DNA of 64,000 bases, taken from assembly GCA_964030785.1 (NCBI GenBank), contig OZ034971.1:35759804-35823803 (forward strand), given 5' to 3'. The notes under the pieces were generated by a model. That model searched no databases. It was not told the origin of the DNA and was given only the letters and a program-made list of their open reading frames with translations. Positions 22,350-34,283 of this stretch are shown here, one piece after another. The DNA is from Siderastrea siderea. Its lineage: Eukaryota; Cnidaria; Anthozoa; Scleractinia; Rhizangiidae. How positions within the stretch are numbered: the stretch's first letter is position 1; each line of letters opens with the position of its first letter. The position numbers and the translations under genes are program-made.

Positions 22350-24267
22350 TTAAAAATCGTGATGAAAAGTCCTATGTTTAAGAAAATGAACCAAAACAAA
22401 TGGTTTTCATGGCGGTCCGCATTTTGTTTATGGCTTGTTTTTCACACTGTCCTCACGTTTAAAAAGAACACATTGAAATAAGAGTAATTTAGGGATGCTT
22501 TATTTGAGCCCTACCCTGAGGACAAATCAAGTTGCTCTATAAATGCTGTTTCCTTAATCACTTTCTTGTGAAATCTCACCCATTGCAAGGCGAGAAGCTG
22601 ACCGCTAAAAGTTTCTTTCACTCACAATCAGATCCGGGAATTATTATTTTGTTCCAAACGTTTCTTTTATATAGACGAACTGTTTTTCATTGAAAACACA
22701 ATCATTAGCCTACAAACGCTAACATTCATGATATCCGTTAGACTACTATGGGCGACCGAGCGATTTTTCGGTTGCTCAATGAATTAGCCATCACTAACAA
22801 CCCAATCCGCAATAAAATAGTGCCGAAGAACAAAAACTGACTTGAGAAAACAATACTAATAAACTCAGAGTAGAATTCTTGGTAGCACTAATTTTCGGCT
22901 AAAATACCCTAGTTGCCAAATAAGGATTGTTCAAAACAAACTTAAAACACAGTCAAGAAGACTCATTGACCGAAGAAAAGTGCACCAAGCCTTAATAAAT
23001 TGAGTATCCATTCTGTAATAACGTGTGGGGAGCAGTCATTTCTAAGAAAACATCTTAATCCTGGTAAACATCCTTTTCACTTACCGCCTCAAAAAGATGG
23101 TTTAAACTAAAGCCTTAGTAGTCCGCCATTTTCACCAGTCTGTAAACGCGCGAGTATTCAGGCACTTGGTACATTTTACATGAAGTATGGCACGAGGGAC
23201 GTCGTACGGTCACGTGACGTCGTGACCATCAAAATTTACTCGCACGGATAAATATGTTTTCTATGAGTATGGGCTCCCCTATAATGGCTGATAACTTTGT
23301 TTAAAGCAACAGCAGTGTATTAAACTAGCGTTTTGAACCAACTTTTGCGTGTTTTCTGTGTCGTTCGTTTGCTGCACCTACTCAGGATTACTACAGTCAG
23401 CTTTGAACTGAGTTATAGTAAATGAATCCATACTCTAGCAAATAATTTCATTGGTAAGTTGAATATGATCGCCGGAGAGAGTATAGTGCTGAGAGGCTGG
23501 ACGGAGAGAGTATAGTGCTGACACTGACTGACAAGTCACTGCCATTAGCAACAGTCCTTTTCAGGGCTACAATCTCCCCTGCGATCATACTCAACCTGCT
23601 TATCACTTCACAGCGGTCAAAAGCAAAAAAATCTACGTCACTTCCGATCTTTCAGAGCCTTGAAGTTTATTATTTATAAAATAAGAGTGAGAAGTTGGTG
23701 TGAAAACGATGCATAACATGTCCAGGTAATCCAAATTTCGCGCTGGAAGACGGTTACTTCATTTTGAACATGTACTCAACGTAAAAAGCTTAAATTTCAG
23801 AGACGGCGTTAAGTACCCCCTAAAAAAAAACCACTAAACCCCCTACCCTTTCATATAGTAATCAGTTGTTTTATCCTCTATAACATCCATAAAAATGAAG
23901 TTATTTTGAATCAAGTTGAGTGGCATGTATTATTAGCTATTCTTCAAGCCTCTAATTCGCCTTGATCTTTCCTGTCAATTTCTTTAGTTTCTTGCTGTTG
24001 CCTTGCACAAAACCTGTAAGATCTGTTATATTCTGTTTTACTCTTTCTCTGTAATAAACCTGATCAAAGAGCAAACTGTTTGAATATTAATATTAAAATA
24101 TGTAAACAAAACATCGTTTTATTACCTTCTTTCCATCCCTCGACAGCTCGAACTCCGGAAAACTGGAACCTTTTTTTAGTTCCCTGGAAGGTTCGAGTTA
24201 TCAGGAGTCAATTGTTGTGTCACTCAAGATAATAGATGTTATTAAAAACTGAACTAGGTATATTGGA
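22350..24267. other. Non-coding with one short inverted repeat
   Basis: At 23451-23605, GTTGAATATGATCGCCGGAG and an inverted partner (ATGATCGCAGGGGAGATT on the minus strand) flank a duplicated GGAGAGAGTATAGTGCTGA (23474-23492, 23503-23521). This looks like a fragment of a dispersed repeat. A small hairpin built on GGAACC and GGTTCGAGTTATC lies at 24150-24200. No gene is seen. Confidence 0.5.
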
Positions 24268-24372
24268 TTTTTACAGGAGCCATAATCGGGGACGGAGACC
24301 GTAAGCGCGGGGTACACGCGGCCCCATCGAAAAAGACAAATGTGCTATTTTTAGAAAAAATTGCGCCACCCT
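24268..24372 (+). repeat. Promoter-like block, inverted copy of 26477-26591
   Basis: Shares AAATAGCACATTTGTCTTTT (on the complement) and the surrounding ~105 bp with 26477-26591 in opposite orientation. It sits immediately outside the left arm of the long inverted duplication. Confidence 0.75.
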
Positions 24373-26069
24373 CAACGTCATAAACGCGCGTGGCTACACG
24401 CAAATTTGCGTACAACGAGGGCGTGCTGGATATGACCAAGATGGTTATAATTATTTGATATCCAGTATGCCCGAGTACACAATTGTTTTTATTATTAAAA
24501 ACGCAATCACTAATTGCTATAAAATCAAGAAAGAGAAAAAAAGAGAGAGAAACTCCGAGATAAAAGGGAACAAGAATCGATCGCGATCACATGACTGACC
24601 GGAAAAGGCGCCAAAACCTTGTGAAGTGTTGCAGCGTTTCTTTGCGGAGCTGAATGAATCAACGAAACTGCTCCGAAGTGAACGTACAAGCACAAGGTCT
24701 GGGAAAAATCTCCCAATTATGGGCTCTGAAATGTAGTACGTGTTTGATTTTTCCTGAAAATTGTTGTAATCGTCGTTCAAAGCGGATTGAAGCTGAACGA
24801 TCTCACCGTTATGGTTGCGGGAGTTCAAATGAACGAGTTTGAAATCGCTCCGTTCGCACAACGCTGACAACGGAGCCATCATGTGTTTGTTTGATCGAAC
24901 TGAAGACAGGATTAATAATTAAACTTGAACGATAATTACTATGCAGGTCACGGAAACAAGACTACGGAGGTGAGGAACATTAGAATTCACCATCTTACTT
25001 TTAAACGCAAACCACAAAACGCAGTTTTTCTTAGTTTAGAGCCCGCCGACGGAATGGTAAAAATAACACTCAAACAACTGTGAAAGCGATTCAACGTATT
25101 TTACATGGCATCCGACTTGTGTCTAAATGTCTGGAGCTGCTCAAGGGAACACAGATAGAGCCACAACGAGCACAGGTAAACCAGTGTCAATTTTGTGTGG
25201 TATAGCCAACAAATGTCGTCTTTTCTGGTACTGGATTTGTTCAATGCTTGTCGTTCAGACTGTTGCATGATTTTTGTACTGACTCGCCAGAAAAAATGTG
25301 ACAACTTTTATTAAATGCTTCTTTCCAATTTTACTGTGCTTTATTTTGTCTTGTCTCGATATTTCGGGGTCAAAACCTTCCGTATGAAACCTGCTGTTTG
25401 TGAAATTTTAAGAACAAGTGGTTGACTGAACGATGAAAGAAATTGTAAACAAAGCGCTAAATGCTTAAAATTCTATTTCTACAGTTTCTTTTCATCCTAA
25501 TAAATCAAGCACTCTGAAACAACTTCGATTTGTGTCTCAGTGACGTTCAGTCGTAATTTCTTCTTAATTTTACTTCGATATAAAGTGATTTTTCTCGCCG
25601 GGTTGCTGGCAGAGAAAAATAATTAAGCTCACGCTGTCGTTGAAACCCTTGCCACATCCACTGCGCTATGTATCCCTTCTAGGTTCGTAAATTGCCCAGA
25701 AAGTAATATTAAGTACTAGGGCAGCATGGAGTTTCACTTCATCTTTCTCCTTCTCGTCGACGGAAGTAGTTTTTTTTCTCTTGGTGTTTTTCCAGTTCTC
25801 CACGAGAGCATTTGATTGAAAACAAGGCGCGCTTTTCACTATTCCGGCTTGGTCTTCATTATAAACATTTCGGCCATTTCGGTAAAGGCGGGCATTATTT
25901 CAGAAAATATACGCTGAGAAATCTCGACAGACAATTTCTTTGCTGACTCGGTATTTGAATATATGTTACTATTTTTCTTGCAGTGAAAAAAGTGACAACG
26001 ATTTATCAGTGCGTTACTTTTCTTCAGTACGTGCTTGGAAAATCATTTTACAGTCTTTGCGGCTGCCCT

Positions 26070-26417
26070 TCAATCTCTGTACGTCCTCAGAGGAAATATA
26101 TATATTCGAGATGTATTTTCCCTTTTTCTGCCTGATTCGCCTTCAACTGATTTTTTTCGTAGTTCGACGCCATTTTTGCCCTTAACACGTTTCTTCCGTC
26201 TAACGGGGAAATCCTCGTCCGACATGTCCGACACATCTTCGCCACAGGATTTTTCTAAAATATTCTCACTGCCATCATCGGAATCACTTGTATAATCATA
26301 ATATCCAGAGTCACTATCCAGAAAGTTTTCCCCAAGGGCTTGCCTCAAATTAGGAAGTGACACTGATGATAGAAATTGAATTTATTCATCTCCAACAAAG
26401 GTAATTCCCGACGCCAT
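26070..26417 (-). pseudogene. Broken acidic-N-terminus ORF in the spacer of the inverted duplication
   Basis: ATG at 26417 opens MASGITFVGDE and then an in-frame TAA. The same frame continues as SLPNLRQALGENF, a DS/DY-rich acidic stretch (DSDSGYYDYTSDSDDGSE), and a basic patch (PVRRKKRVKGK). Acid-rich starts followed by a basic patch are seen in piggyBac and other transposase N-termini, but this is not enough to assign a family. The stop and lack of downstream exons suggest a dead remnant. Confidence 0.45.
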
Positions 26418-27807
26418 TTTCTTTGTTTTTCTCCGCGCGGAGTCCTCGCAACACACACGCGCATGTGTCACGCGCGATGGCGCAATTTTTTCTAAAAATA
26501 GCACATTTGTCTTTTTCGATGGGGCCAACGCCAATAGTGAAAATGGCAGTTAGTTACGGTCTCCATCCCCGATTATGGCTCCTGATTTTTAGCATTTTGA
26601 TTGGTTGAACGGAGCTAGGCTATCAGCTCATATACCTGCTGCGACCAAATAAGGTCAATGAACATTCAACAACAAAATGACAAAGTGAGCTGAAAGTTTT
26701 TTCCTCGCGAGCAACCCGGCGAGAAAAATGGACGAGAGACATCACTTGACAGGGAATTTAAATTAAGCAGAAATTCCAACAGCGTCGTCTAACACAAGTC
26801 AAAATTGTTTAAAGAAACTGTGCAGAAATATAAATTTAACTTAAGCATTAAGCGTTGTGTTTACAATTAACTTCTTTCTTCGATCGTCACTTCGGTCATT
26901 AAAATTGAACAAACGGTAGGTTTTATCAGGAAGGCTTTCCACTTCAAAATATCAAGACAAGACATAAAATAAAACACAGTGAAATGGGCAGAAGCATTTA
27001 ATAAAAACTATCACACATTCATGGCGAGTCGGCGGGTGCGAAATTCATGAAGCAGTCTAAACAAGTAAGCTTACTAAACAAACTACAGCTGCAAACTACC
27101 AAGAAGGAACGAAGGGTGAGATTTTTTTTCGGCTTTAACACGCAAAATTGACATTGGTTTACCTGCACTCGTTGCATCTCTGTGTTCCAACAGGCCCAAA
27201 TGCTCAGGTAGAAATCGGATGCTATGTAAACACAGTTGAATCGCTTTTCCAGTTGTTTAAATGACACTGATTCCCTCCGCAACCTCTAAACCGAGAACCA
27301 CTACATTTTGTGCTTTGCGTTTAACAAACTATAACGGTGAATTCTAATGTTCCTCGCAACAGTAATCTTGCCTCTGAGCTGCATAGAAATTACCTCTTCA
27401 AGTTTAAATTAGTTCTGCCTTCAGCTCGATCAAACTCGCACATGATGGCTCCGCGTTGTGCGAACAGATTACAACAAAGTTGTTCCGTTTCAACTCCAGC
27501 AGCTAATATGGTGAAATTGTACGGCTTCAATCCGCTTTGAACGATGATTACAACCATGTTTCAGGAAAAACCAAAAATTTACCATATTTTAGAGCCAATA
27601 ATTAGAGGATTTCTTCCAAAACTTGAGCTACTTTGTTCACATTGACTCATTCAGCTTTGCAATGAAACGCTGCAACACTTCGCAAGGTTTTGGCGCCTTT
27701 TTCGTTCATTCATGTGATCGATTCTTGTTCCCTTTTTATCTCTTTTCTCATTTTTTCCCGTTCTTTCTTGAATTTTTTTTTTAATAGTGGCTAAGTTTTT
27801 AATAAAA

Positions 27808-27919
27808 CAATTATTCTACTCGGGCTTGCTGGATATCAAATGATTGTAACCAACTCGGCGCTACGCGCCTCGTTGGTTATCTATCATTTGATATCCAGCG
27901 CGCCCTCGTAGAATAATTG
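27808..27919. repeat. Palindrome with GCGCTACGCGC apex
   Basis: CAATTATTCTACTCGGGC and GCTGGATATCAAATGAT pair with their complements around GGCGCTACGCGCC. A decayed version of the same palindrome occurs at the outer end of the left arm (24415-24500). Confidence 0.75.
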
Positions 27920-28264
27920 CTAATTAGCCTTTGTGGTGTAATTTTTGTAATGTTGGTGATTTATCAAAAGTGTTCGCTGCTATTCCTCCCTTCAACTTTT
28001 CCCCACCCTTCTCCCCGATAGTACGAGCCGTCTGAACTGGTGCCACCCCTTTCATCTTACTTATCGCTTTCTCCCCCCCCCCCCCTTGCTCCGGTCAGGC
28101 CACCTGTTGTCGCCTACGTTACGAAGAGCGTGACCAAATAGTTTGACCATAGCTTGACTCAAAATATAAATTTCATATTTAATTTGTTGCAGTTTGAACT
28201 CCCACCTCTTTTTCAAAGTGACGGCCAAATAACAACTCGCTTTTTCGTGCAGCATTACTGACAG

Positions 28265-28330
28265 CTGTTAGAGGATTCGACTAGTGCGAGGAAAGTCGTG
28301 GGTTCGAATCCCATCTGGAACTCAGAATTT
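28265..28330 (+). repeat. tRNA-like B box, probable SINE fragment
   Basis: GTGGGTTCGAATCCCAT is a perfect T-arm/B-box sequence with its 5-bp stem. The upstream half does not fold into a full cloverleaf and has no clear A box. It is followed by GGAACTCAG and an inverted CTGAGTT. This reads as part of a tRNA-derived SINE or a tRNA relic rather than a functional tRNA gene. Confidence 0.5.
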
Positions 28331-28696
28331 CTTCTGAGTTGTTCTCTCCACACATATCATTCTGTTTCCATTTATTACACTGACAGCTATCCTGTTATGT
28401 TACTTAGAAAAATAGATAAAGCATCAGTTGGCTTAAACGCAGGCTGTTAATTATAGCAAAAAGATCCACAAATTTTAAATAGATACGTTGCTGACGAACA
28501 AGAAAACAGGCTTTTCCGTGTTGACAACAGAGAACAAAAGGGCAAAGACAAAAAATGGTGGGGAAAATATGTCCACGTAAGAATAGCTATAAACTATGCC
28601 GTTCGCGCTTTCCGTACGTAAACGCGATGCTAAATATCCCTTCTTTACTCCTTTACTTTCCAATTTGCTAGCAGAACTTGAAAGACTGGAATACTG

Positions 28697-28738
28697 AATA
28701 AATAAATAAATAAACAAATAAATAAATAAATAAATAAA
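28697..28738. repeat. (AAAT)n microsatellite
   Basis: Simple tandem AATA repeats with one AACA interruption. Confidence 0.95.
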
Positions 28739-29050
28739 GGCAATTTTAAAATCACACCTTTTTCAGTAGCTGTTTTCTTAGAGTATACAATATTCCTTTT
28801 GATAGAATCATAAATTGATTACCGAGTCAATAATATGACATGTGCATGATACATATCTACTTACAAATGTTCCTTGGCATCTGCAAGCGTTATGGGGTAA
28901 ACAAAACGTGGTGTCTTTTTCCATTTCCTTATCTTTTTTGACAATACTTTTTGGTCACCTTTTTCACATTATACATTATAATTATAAAATAGCACCGCGT
29001 TAGCAATACTTTAAGTTCAAAGTCTTTTTGTTTTTGTTTTTTGGGGGAAC

Positions 29051-29200
29051 AGGCCGGTCTAGTTGTTAAAAGGCCGGATTACTTTATCCACAGGGTAAAT
29101 TACTATCCAGCAGATAAAATATACTCCAACCAATACATTTTATCCGCTGGGTAGTGAAAAGGCGAAGGTTATACAGTCTTTGAACAACTGGGTCCCTGAG
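29051..29200. mobile_element. MITE of the GTTGTTCAAAGGCCGGAT/TTATCC type, copy 1
   Basis: The termini (GTTGTTAAAAGGCCGGAT and a complement ending TTTGAACAACTGGG) and internal TATCCGCTGG/TATCCAGCAG motifs match a second copy at 49681-49818. Both form a hairpin about 150 bp long. Confidence 0.65.
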
Positions 29201-29444
29201 GACAAAAGTGTTCACTTTTGAATTGTGGCTTTAATGACAAAGTTAAGTTTTTGCTTTGACTTTTGCACGAATACAGTGCAATCTCTACTATTTTCTAGTT
29301 ATTCCTATTTTCTAGTACAAGTTGCAAATGTCTATAGCTCCCTGCCTGTGAGTTAAGTGTAATAATATGAAATATGACTTATCACGGCGCACGAAAGTTC
29401 TCTTTGCTCTCACAAGACTCATAAGATACTGATTCGTATGTTCA

Positions 29445-29680
29445 TATTAGAGCGCTTTTCAAAAGAGTGTCATAACCACCAAAACCAAAGTAATTACTCT
29501 AACCAATCACAACAGGAACAAAAACAAAAGGATCCAATCAGAAATTGAAGTACTGAAATGCAAGTAATTAGCGTCACGATTGGTTTTGGTTTAACTTCTG
29601 AGTGGTTGAGAAGGTGTCGCGAACTTTTTTATCGAATCAGAGAGCGAAGTAAAGCAAAACCACAGCAAACACAACATTTC
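29445..29680. repeat. Dispersed inverted repeat with CCAAAACCAA/TTGGTTTTGG arms
   Basis: AACCACCAAAACCAAAGTAATTAC on the left pairs with GTAATTAGCGTCACGATTGGTTTTGG on the right. Several ATTGGTT/AACCAAT boxes are present. It resembles a common coral repeat that I recall; boundaries are approximate. Confidence 0.5.
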
Positions 29681-30561
29681 TTTCGACACTGATTTGAAAA
29701 CTGCTTTAATAAGTCCTCGGAAGTCTTACTACATCTTCGACATGGTTTTGATAGTGTTCTGTCTTCACTAGACTTGCTGTGCTTCTACATTTTCGAATTT
29801 ACCTGTTTACTGGGAGGAAGTTCCAAAGATTGCCGGAATGTTGAACCCCCACCTATATTAGTCCTATATGTTGTATCACCGTTTATCACTTTTTCTGACT
29901 TGTCTGCAGGTTCCTGTAGTGTCCCCAGTAACGGGTTTGTACACGCTACTGCAATGACAGATCTTTAGCCCTTTCACTCCCAAGAGTGCCTAATAATCAA
30001 AATTCAAGACGAACCCCAAATTTCATTTGTAAAATACTGAAATATAAAAAGTGTCATGTGAAAGTACTGCTGAAGAGGTTTCATTTAAATGGTAACACTA
30101 TAGGATTTCATCCACAGACCCAGATGTCAGAATCACCTTAATGTCTCCATAACTGACGCTGGGAGTGAAAGGGTTAACGTTTATTGTGAGATTGGTTATG
30201 GCAGTTCGCCATGGAAACATTTCACAGGCGTTTTAGTTTTCATGGGAATTCGGAAATTGCACCATTTATAACCCACGGTTTATCTAGTATGTGGTATATG
30301 TGGGATTACTTATCCTCTCTTGTTTTTATTTATTTGTTTGTGGGATTACTAAAACCGAAAAGAATTGAGTTCTTAGCAAATTCGAATGGAAATGTGATCA
30401 GGTAGTTTCCGTCACCTGAAATCCCGCATTTGAGCCACTTAAAAAGCGACTGAAATTTCAGACACACAGAAACTCACAAAAGAAAAGATAGGACATAAAC
30501 AAAAGATGATACCTTTCCTAATCTACTGTAGACCTTCAAGACCCATAAGAGGCGATTCAAT
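29681..30561. other. Non-coding, 3' flank of the next gene
   Basis: No supported ORF. A short repeated theme, CCCTTTCACTCCCAAGAGTG at 29969 and GCTGGGAGTGAAAGGGTTAA at 30159, forms an inverted pair around ~170 bp and may be another small MITE. Confidence 0.45.
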
Positions 30562-31344
30562 TTATTTCAGCACTTTGATCAGAAAAACACTAACAACTAT
30601 TGGATAAACAAGAAAAAACGCAACCAAACAAATGATCACGGGAACGCCAAACCGACTCGATAAAAAACTACTAACATCCACCCCTCCCATGAAAGTATTC
30701 CCCACCCAGCCGCTGCTGCGGATATTTCGCGACAGCTTCTCTACACTGAAGCCACTAGCAGTTGCCTTGGTGATATTGCTGTGGACCTGCTCCTCTAACT
30801 CGCGCCAGTTGGAACAGTACGCGAGGGCCTGGATGCAGAACTCTTTCGCAAACTCGACGCAGTCCTCTAGGAGCACACTGTAGCGGTGTGGGGCTGCTCG
30901 CATGGCGACAAATTGCAGGGCATTTAGGCTTGTTCCCATAAATCTTCCGATGTAAAAACTGCGCTGAATTCTTCCCTCGACGTCCCTAAAGAGACGACAT
31001 TCTTTGCGTATCTTGTACATGCGCTGCTGGTCGTTCTCAATGCACAGCTCAAACTGCCAGCACATAATCTGAGAGGGGATGTCAAAAGGAGATTGCAGCA
31101 CATCTGTAAAGTCGACCAGTCCATTGTCGTCTTGACCCGTACCCGCTGGAACACATAGAATAAACCCGTGCCAGCTCTTGTTCACACAGATGAACAAATC
31201 CATGTCCATTTTGCCGGTGGACACAAGCTGTTTGATCCTGGCGTTGTCTTTCATTTTGTGAGCCTTCACAACCTCTACGTCAAAATCGGATAAAGTATTT
31301 ACGTAATACGCCAGTGGTTCTACACTGCGCAAAGATCCTTCCAT
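30562..31344 (-). CDS. Predicted membrane-anchored protein with LRAT/PPPDE-like His and Cys motifs, 260 aa
   Basis: ATG at 31344 starts MEGSLRSVEP. The frame is also open upstream to a strong splice acceptor (TTCTCTTTTCAG, exon edge near 31357), so there is a 5' exon, probably untranslated. The C-terminus (about 233-257) is one hydrophobic segment, VPVIICLVAFFLVYPIVVSV, with a short basic tail, giving a tail-anchored layout. Two sites could be catalytic: SWHGFILCV (H59) and LLEDCVEFAKEFC (C162). An H-then-C order, with the Cys in a helix after a YSVLL strand, is typical of circularly permuted papain-fold proteins such as LRAT/HRASLS and PPPDE. That link is inference from motif style. The gene has no stops and looks like a host gene. 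Confidence 0.65.
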   Translation of the reverse strand: MEGSLRSVEPLAYYVNTLSDFDVEVVKAHKMKDNARIKQLVSTGKMDMDLFICVNKSWHGFILCVPAGTGQDDNGLVDFTDVLQSPFDIPSQIMCWQFELCIENDQQRMYKIRKECRLFRDVEGRIQRSFYIGRFMGTSLNALQFVAMRAAPHRYSVLLEDCVEFAKEFCIQALAYCSNWRELEEQVHSNITKATASGFSVEKLSRNIRSSGWVGNTFMGGVDVSSFLSSRFGVPVIICLVAFFLVYPIVVSVFLIKVLK

Positions 31345-31357
31345 CTTTTTCTCTGGT

Positions 31358-33033
31358 ACTGAAAAGAGAAGAATCACATTACACCTTTTATTTTGCGCTG
31401 TGTGGTGATGGCAATGTACGTCATGGACGCTACTACACTAAACTAAAAACCTGGCATTCCAGTTGAAAGGTTTTGGTCTAATTAATACATACACTTTACA
31501 TGTTTATTAATTTCATTACAGAATGCTACGCGGCACATCACACTACTTTGGCCTTATTATACCATTTCTAAAACTTGTTGTTATTCCCGAACAAATCAGT
31601 TCATATATATAGCCGGTTTTCCCTTTCATCCCCCGAGCCACGACCCTAGGGTCGAATTATTGCCCGCTGTTAAATTCGAGAGGGACTGGAGTATTGTGTC
31701 TGTTATGAGCTTCAAAAGGCCAAGAGAGTAAGTTAATAAATAAACCCTCCAGTTTACAACAGTAAACACAGTACACGTTTTTAGTTCTTGCCTATACAAA
31801 CCAGAAAATCCCACAGTCATTTGCTCAGTATTAAGGAAGCCAAAAGGGGATCCTGCCTTGACTAAGGCACGGTGTTTTGCGATGTTTATTCCATCTGTAT
31901 TCATCTTCCCAGACGCGAGTCACCTTCTCTAAGGACTACTTAAATTGCCAGCCGCGTTTGCAGTTTCTTTACGGTGAGTACTGCTTGCGTAAATACATGT
32001 AAACTATGCACAGTTTCGCGGAACTGAAAATGCCGGTGATAAATTGACTGGATTGACTGGCGGCACTCGTCAACATCGCATGGCAACGCCAAATGGAAAT
32101 TTTGCTAACAAATTGTTAGTTTTAGTCGCCCAACAGTTTTGAAACCCAATGGACTGACAGACCCTTCTGCCCAACGAGGGACTGAAGTGATGGAAAACTG
32201 TATTTAAAAACAGAGAAATAAATTTGCATATTTCTACTTGGGCTTTTAAGTAACCCAAAAGTAAGCCATCCTTATACATCTTCCGACATTAGTCGCGGAG
32301 GTCGCACGTCATGCAGGCACCAGAAAATCTGAATAGCTTTATAATGTAATGGCGAAACAGTCATAGTTGCCTAAACTATATTTATCTCGTTTATTGCAGT
32401 CTGTAAACGGCGAGGTTTGTCTAAATTTACATTGCTTATGAACTCAGTGATCAGTGAAGGATGGCTTGCATTGTGGCGAAGTAAATCAAGTAATCGTAGT
32501 GCACTGAATCGAAGCTAAGCTTACCTGTTTGATTCAAAGGTAATCTATCTGAAAGCCGTCCACTTCCAAGAGTATGATCTTACTTTTGATTGCTCGACTG
32601 TCTCACAGATCCTCGTTTTGCGAGCTGGCGAATACACCGTATTTGTATTACAGGCAAATCGCTCTAGTCTTCATTGTTTTGGCTTACGTGGCGAATGCGT
32701 ACAGTATAAAATGGATTTTGTTTAGGCTATCGTTTCTTGGAAAACCCGGAAGTTTGAAATTGAAGACAGGCAGCTTATTGTAAATATCGAATGGCTGTTC
32801 TCATGGAGACAAAGCTTTGTCCGCGCAAAAATAGAGGTATTACGTAATGCATCGTACCCGCATTACTTTGAGTAGGTCAGGAATTTCGTGTCAACATATT
32901 CTCTTGATATGGTGATAATCGCTTTTAATTTTCACAATTTCCCACATTTAAAAGAAATTCAAGTCTAAATTTTGTAAAAATCTGAAATGTTAGGACTAGT
33001 TGATTACGTAATCGGAACGAAGGAAATAGATAA
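31358..33033. other. Upstream region of the anchored-protein gene; no supported coding region
   Basis: A 92-codon minus-strand ORF at 31626-31904 has no recognisable domain and could hold a 5' exon, but no matching donor is evident. The remainder is AT-rich with no clear structure. Confidence 0.35.
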
Positions 33034-34283
33034 CATGGGCCGGGCTGGCTCGGTAGAAGTGCTGGCTCTGTCTGCCGAGATGACTGTTCAGCCCGGTATT
33101 ACATGAGGCGGGGGCTGGTCCGCGTGAAAAGATGGCTATATCGAAGAGCATGAATCAAGTGTATTTATTCTCGCTAATCCATTATTTTGGCGTATCATTT
33201 TCAGTTTTACGTAGCTTTATGGTATGATAAACCTTTATGTGTTATGTAGAAAGAGAAATATCGATCTTCTGGTGAGCCATTTTGCTCTGAAGCGAAATTT
33301 AGTGACGAGAAAGTGTTGTCCCGGCTAGCCGGGCTGGCCCGGCAATCGCGATTACATGGTAAATTTTTATCCCGGCTAGACGGGATCCCGGCATCACCAT
33401 GCCGGGATCGCAGCTAACCGGGCTGAAATTTTTCCATGTAATCGCGAAGTTGATTTTTAGTGTGTTTCACAGAGGGGCCAAGATCCCGGCAAACCGAGCC
33501 AGCCCGGCTAAGCGGGCCAGCCCGCCTCAAGCTGTCGTGTGAAAAGATGGCTACATCGAAGAGCATGAATCAAGCGTTTTTATTCTCGCTAATCCATGAT
33601 TTTGGCGTATCATTTTCAGTTTTATCGTTTTACGCAGCTTTATGGTCTGATAAACCTTTAGGTGTTGTATAGAAAGAGAAATATCGATCTTCTGGTCAGC
33701 CATTTCGCTCTGAAGCGAAATTTAGTGACGAGAACGTGTTGGCCCGGCTAGCCGGGCTAAGGGGCCGATTACATGAGGCGGGCTGGCCCGGTTAGCCGGG
33801 CTGGCTCGGTTTGCCGGGATCTCGGGGCGTCTGTTAAAAGCACTAATAATCAAGTTCGCGATTACATGGAAAAATTTCAGCCCGGCTAGCTGGGATCCCG
33901 GCATTGCGATGCCGGGATCCCGGCTAGCCGGGATGAAAATTTACCATGTAATCGCGATTGCCGGGCCAACACTTTCTTGTTACTAAATTTCGCTTCAGAG
34001 CAAAATGGCTCACCAGAAGATCGATATTTCTCTTTCTGTATAACACATAAAGGTTTATCAGACCATAAAGCTACGTAAAACTGAAAATGATACGCCAAAA
34101 TAATGGATTAGCGAAAATAAAAACACTTGATTCATGTTCTTTGATGTAACCATCTTTTCACACGACAGCTTCTAAATTTAGCCGCAGGCGGGCTGGCCCG
34201 CCTCATGTAATACCGGGCTAAACAGCCATCTCGGCAGACAGAGCCAGTCCTTCTACCGAGCCAGCCCGGCTCATGTAATCGGC
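33034..34283. mobile_element. GC-rich fold-back element with triplicated core
   Basis: The outer arms are inverted copies (GGGCCGGGCTGGCTCGGTAG at the left, complement at the right, including CTGTCTGCCGAGATG). Inside lie GCCGGGATCCCGGC-type palindromes at 33370-33430 and 33880-33935. There are three copies of a ~200-bp AT-richer core: 33125-33325 and 33540-33740 direct, 33965-34160 inverted. Phrases such as ATTACATG recur at block borders. No transposase is present; this is a composite non-autonomous element or satellite-like cluster. Confidence 0.75.
33547..33672 (+). CDS. Micro-ORF (41 aa) repeated in the fold-back element
   Basis: Opens MATSKSMNQAFLFSLIHDFG with a hydrophobic middle, following GTGAAAAG. 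The same start and first ~26 codons occur at 33132-33227 (plus) and 34058-34153 (minus), each ending after 31 codons. Whether it is translated is unknown; it could equally be chance within a repeated unit. Confidence 0.25.
   Translation: MATSKSMNQAFLFSLIHDFGVSFSVLSFYAALWSDKPLGVV

Larger units (their letters stand above)
24415..27925. repeat. Long inverted duplication, arms ~1.2 kb, spacer ~1.1 kb
   Basis: The left arm (24415-25617) and right arm (26697-27925) are diverged inverted copies. Landmarks pair in order: GCTGGATAT/ATATCCAGC at the outer ends; TTTTGGCGCC with the AAGTGTTGCAGCGTTTC block; GGTAAACCAGTGTCAATTTT with AAAATTGACATTGGTTTACC; TTTCTCGCCGGGTTGCT with AGCAACCCGGCGAGAAA at the inner ends. 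The spacer holds a promoter-like block and a broken ORF. Small shared indels and substitutions show an old duplication rather than a recent hairpin. No transposase is recognised. Confidence 0.8.

Noticed and set aside
28265..28330. Functional tRNA gene
   Set aside because: Only the T-arm/B box is well formed; no full cloverleaf or clear A box.
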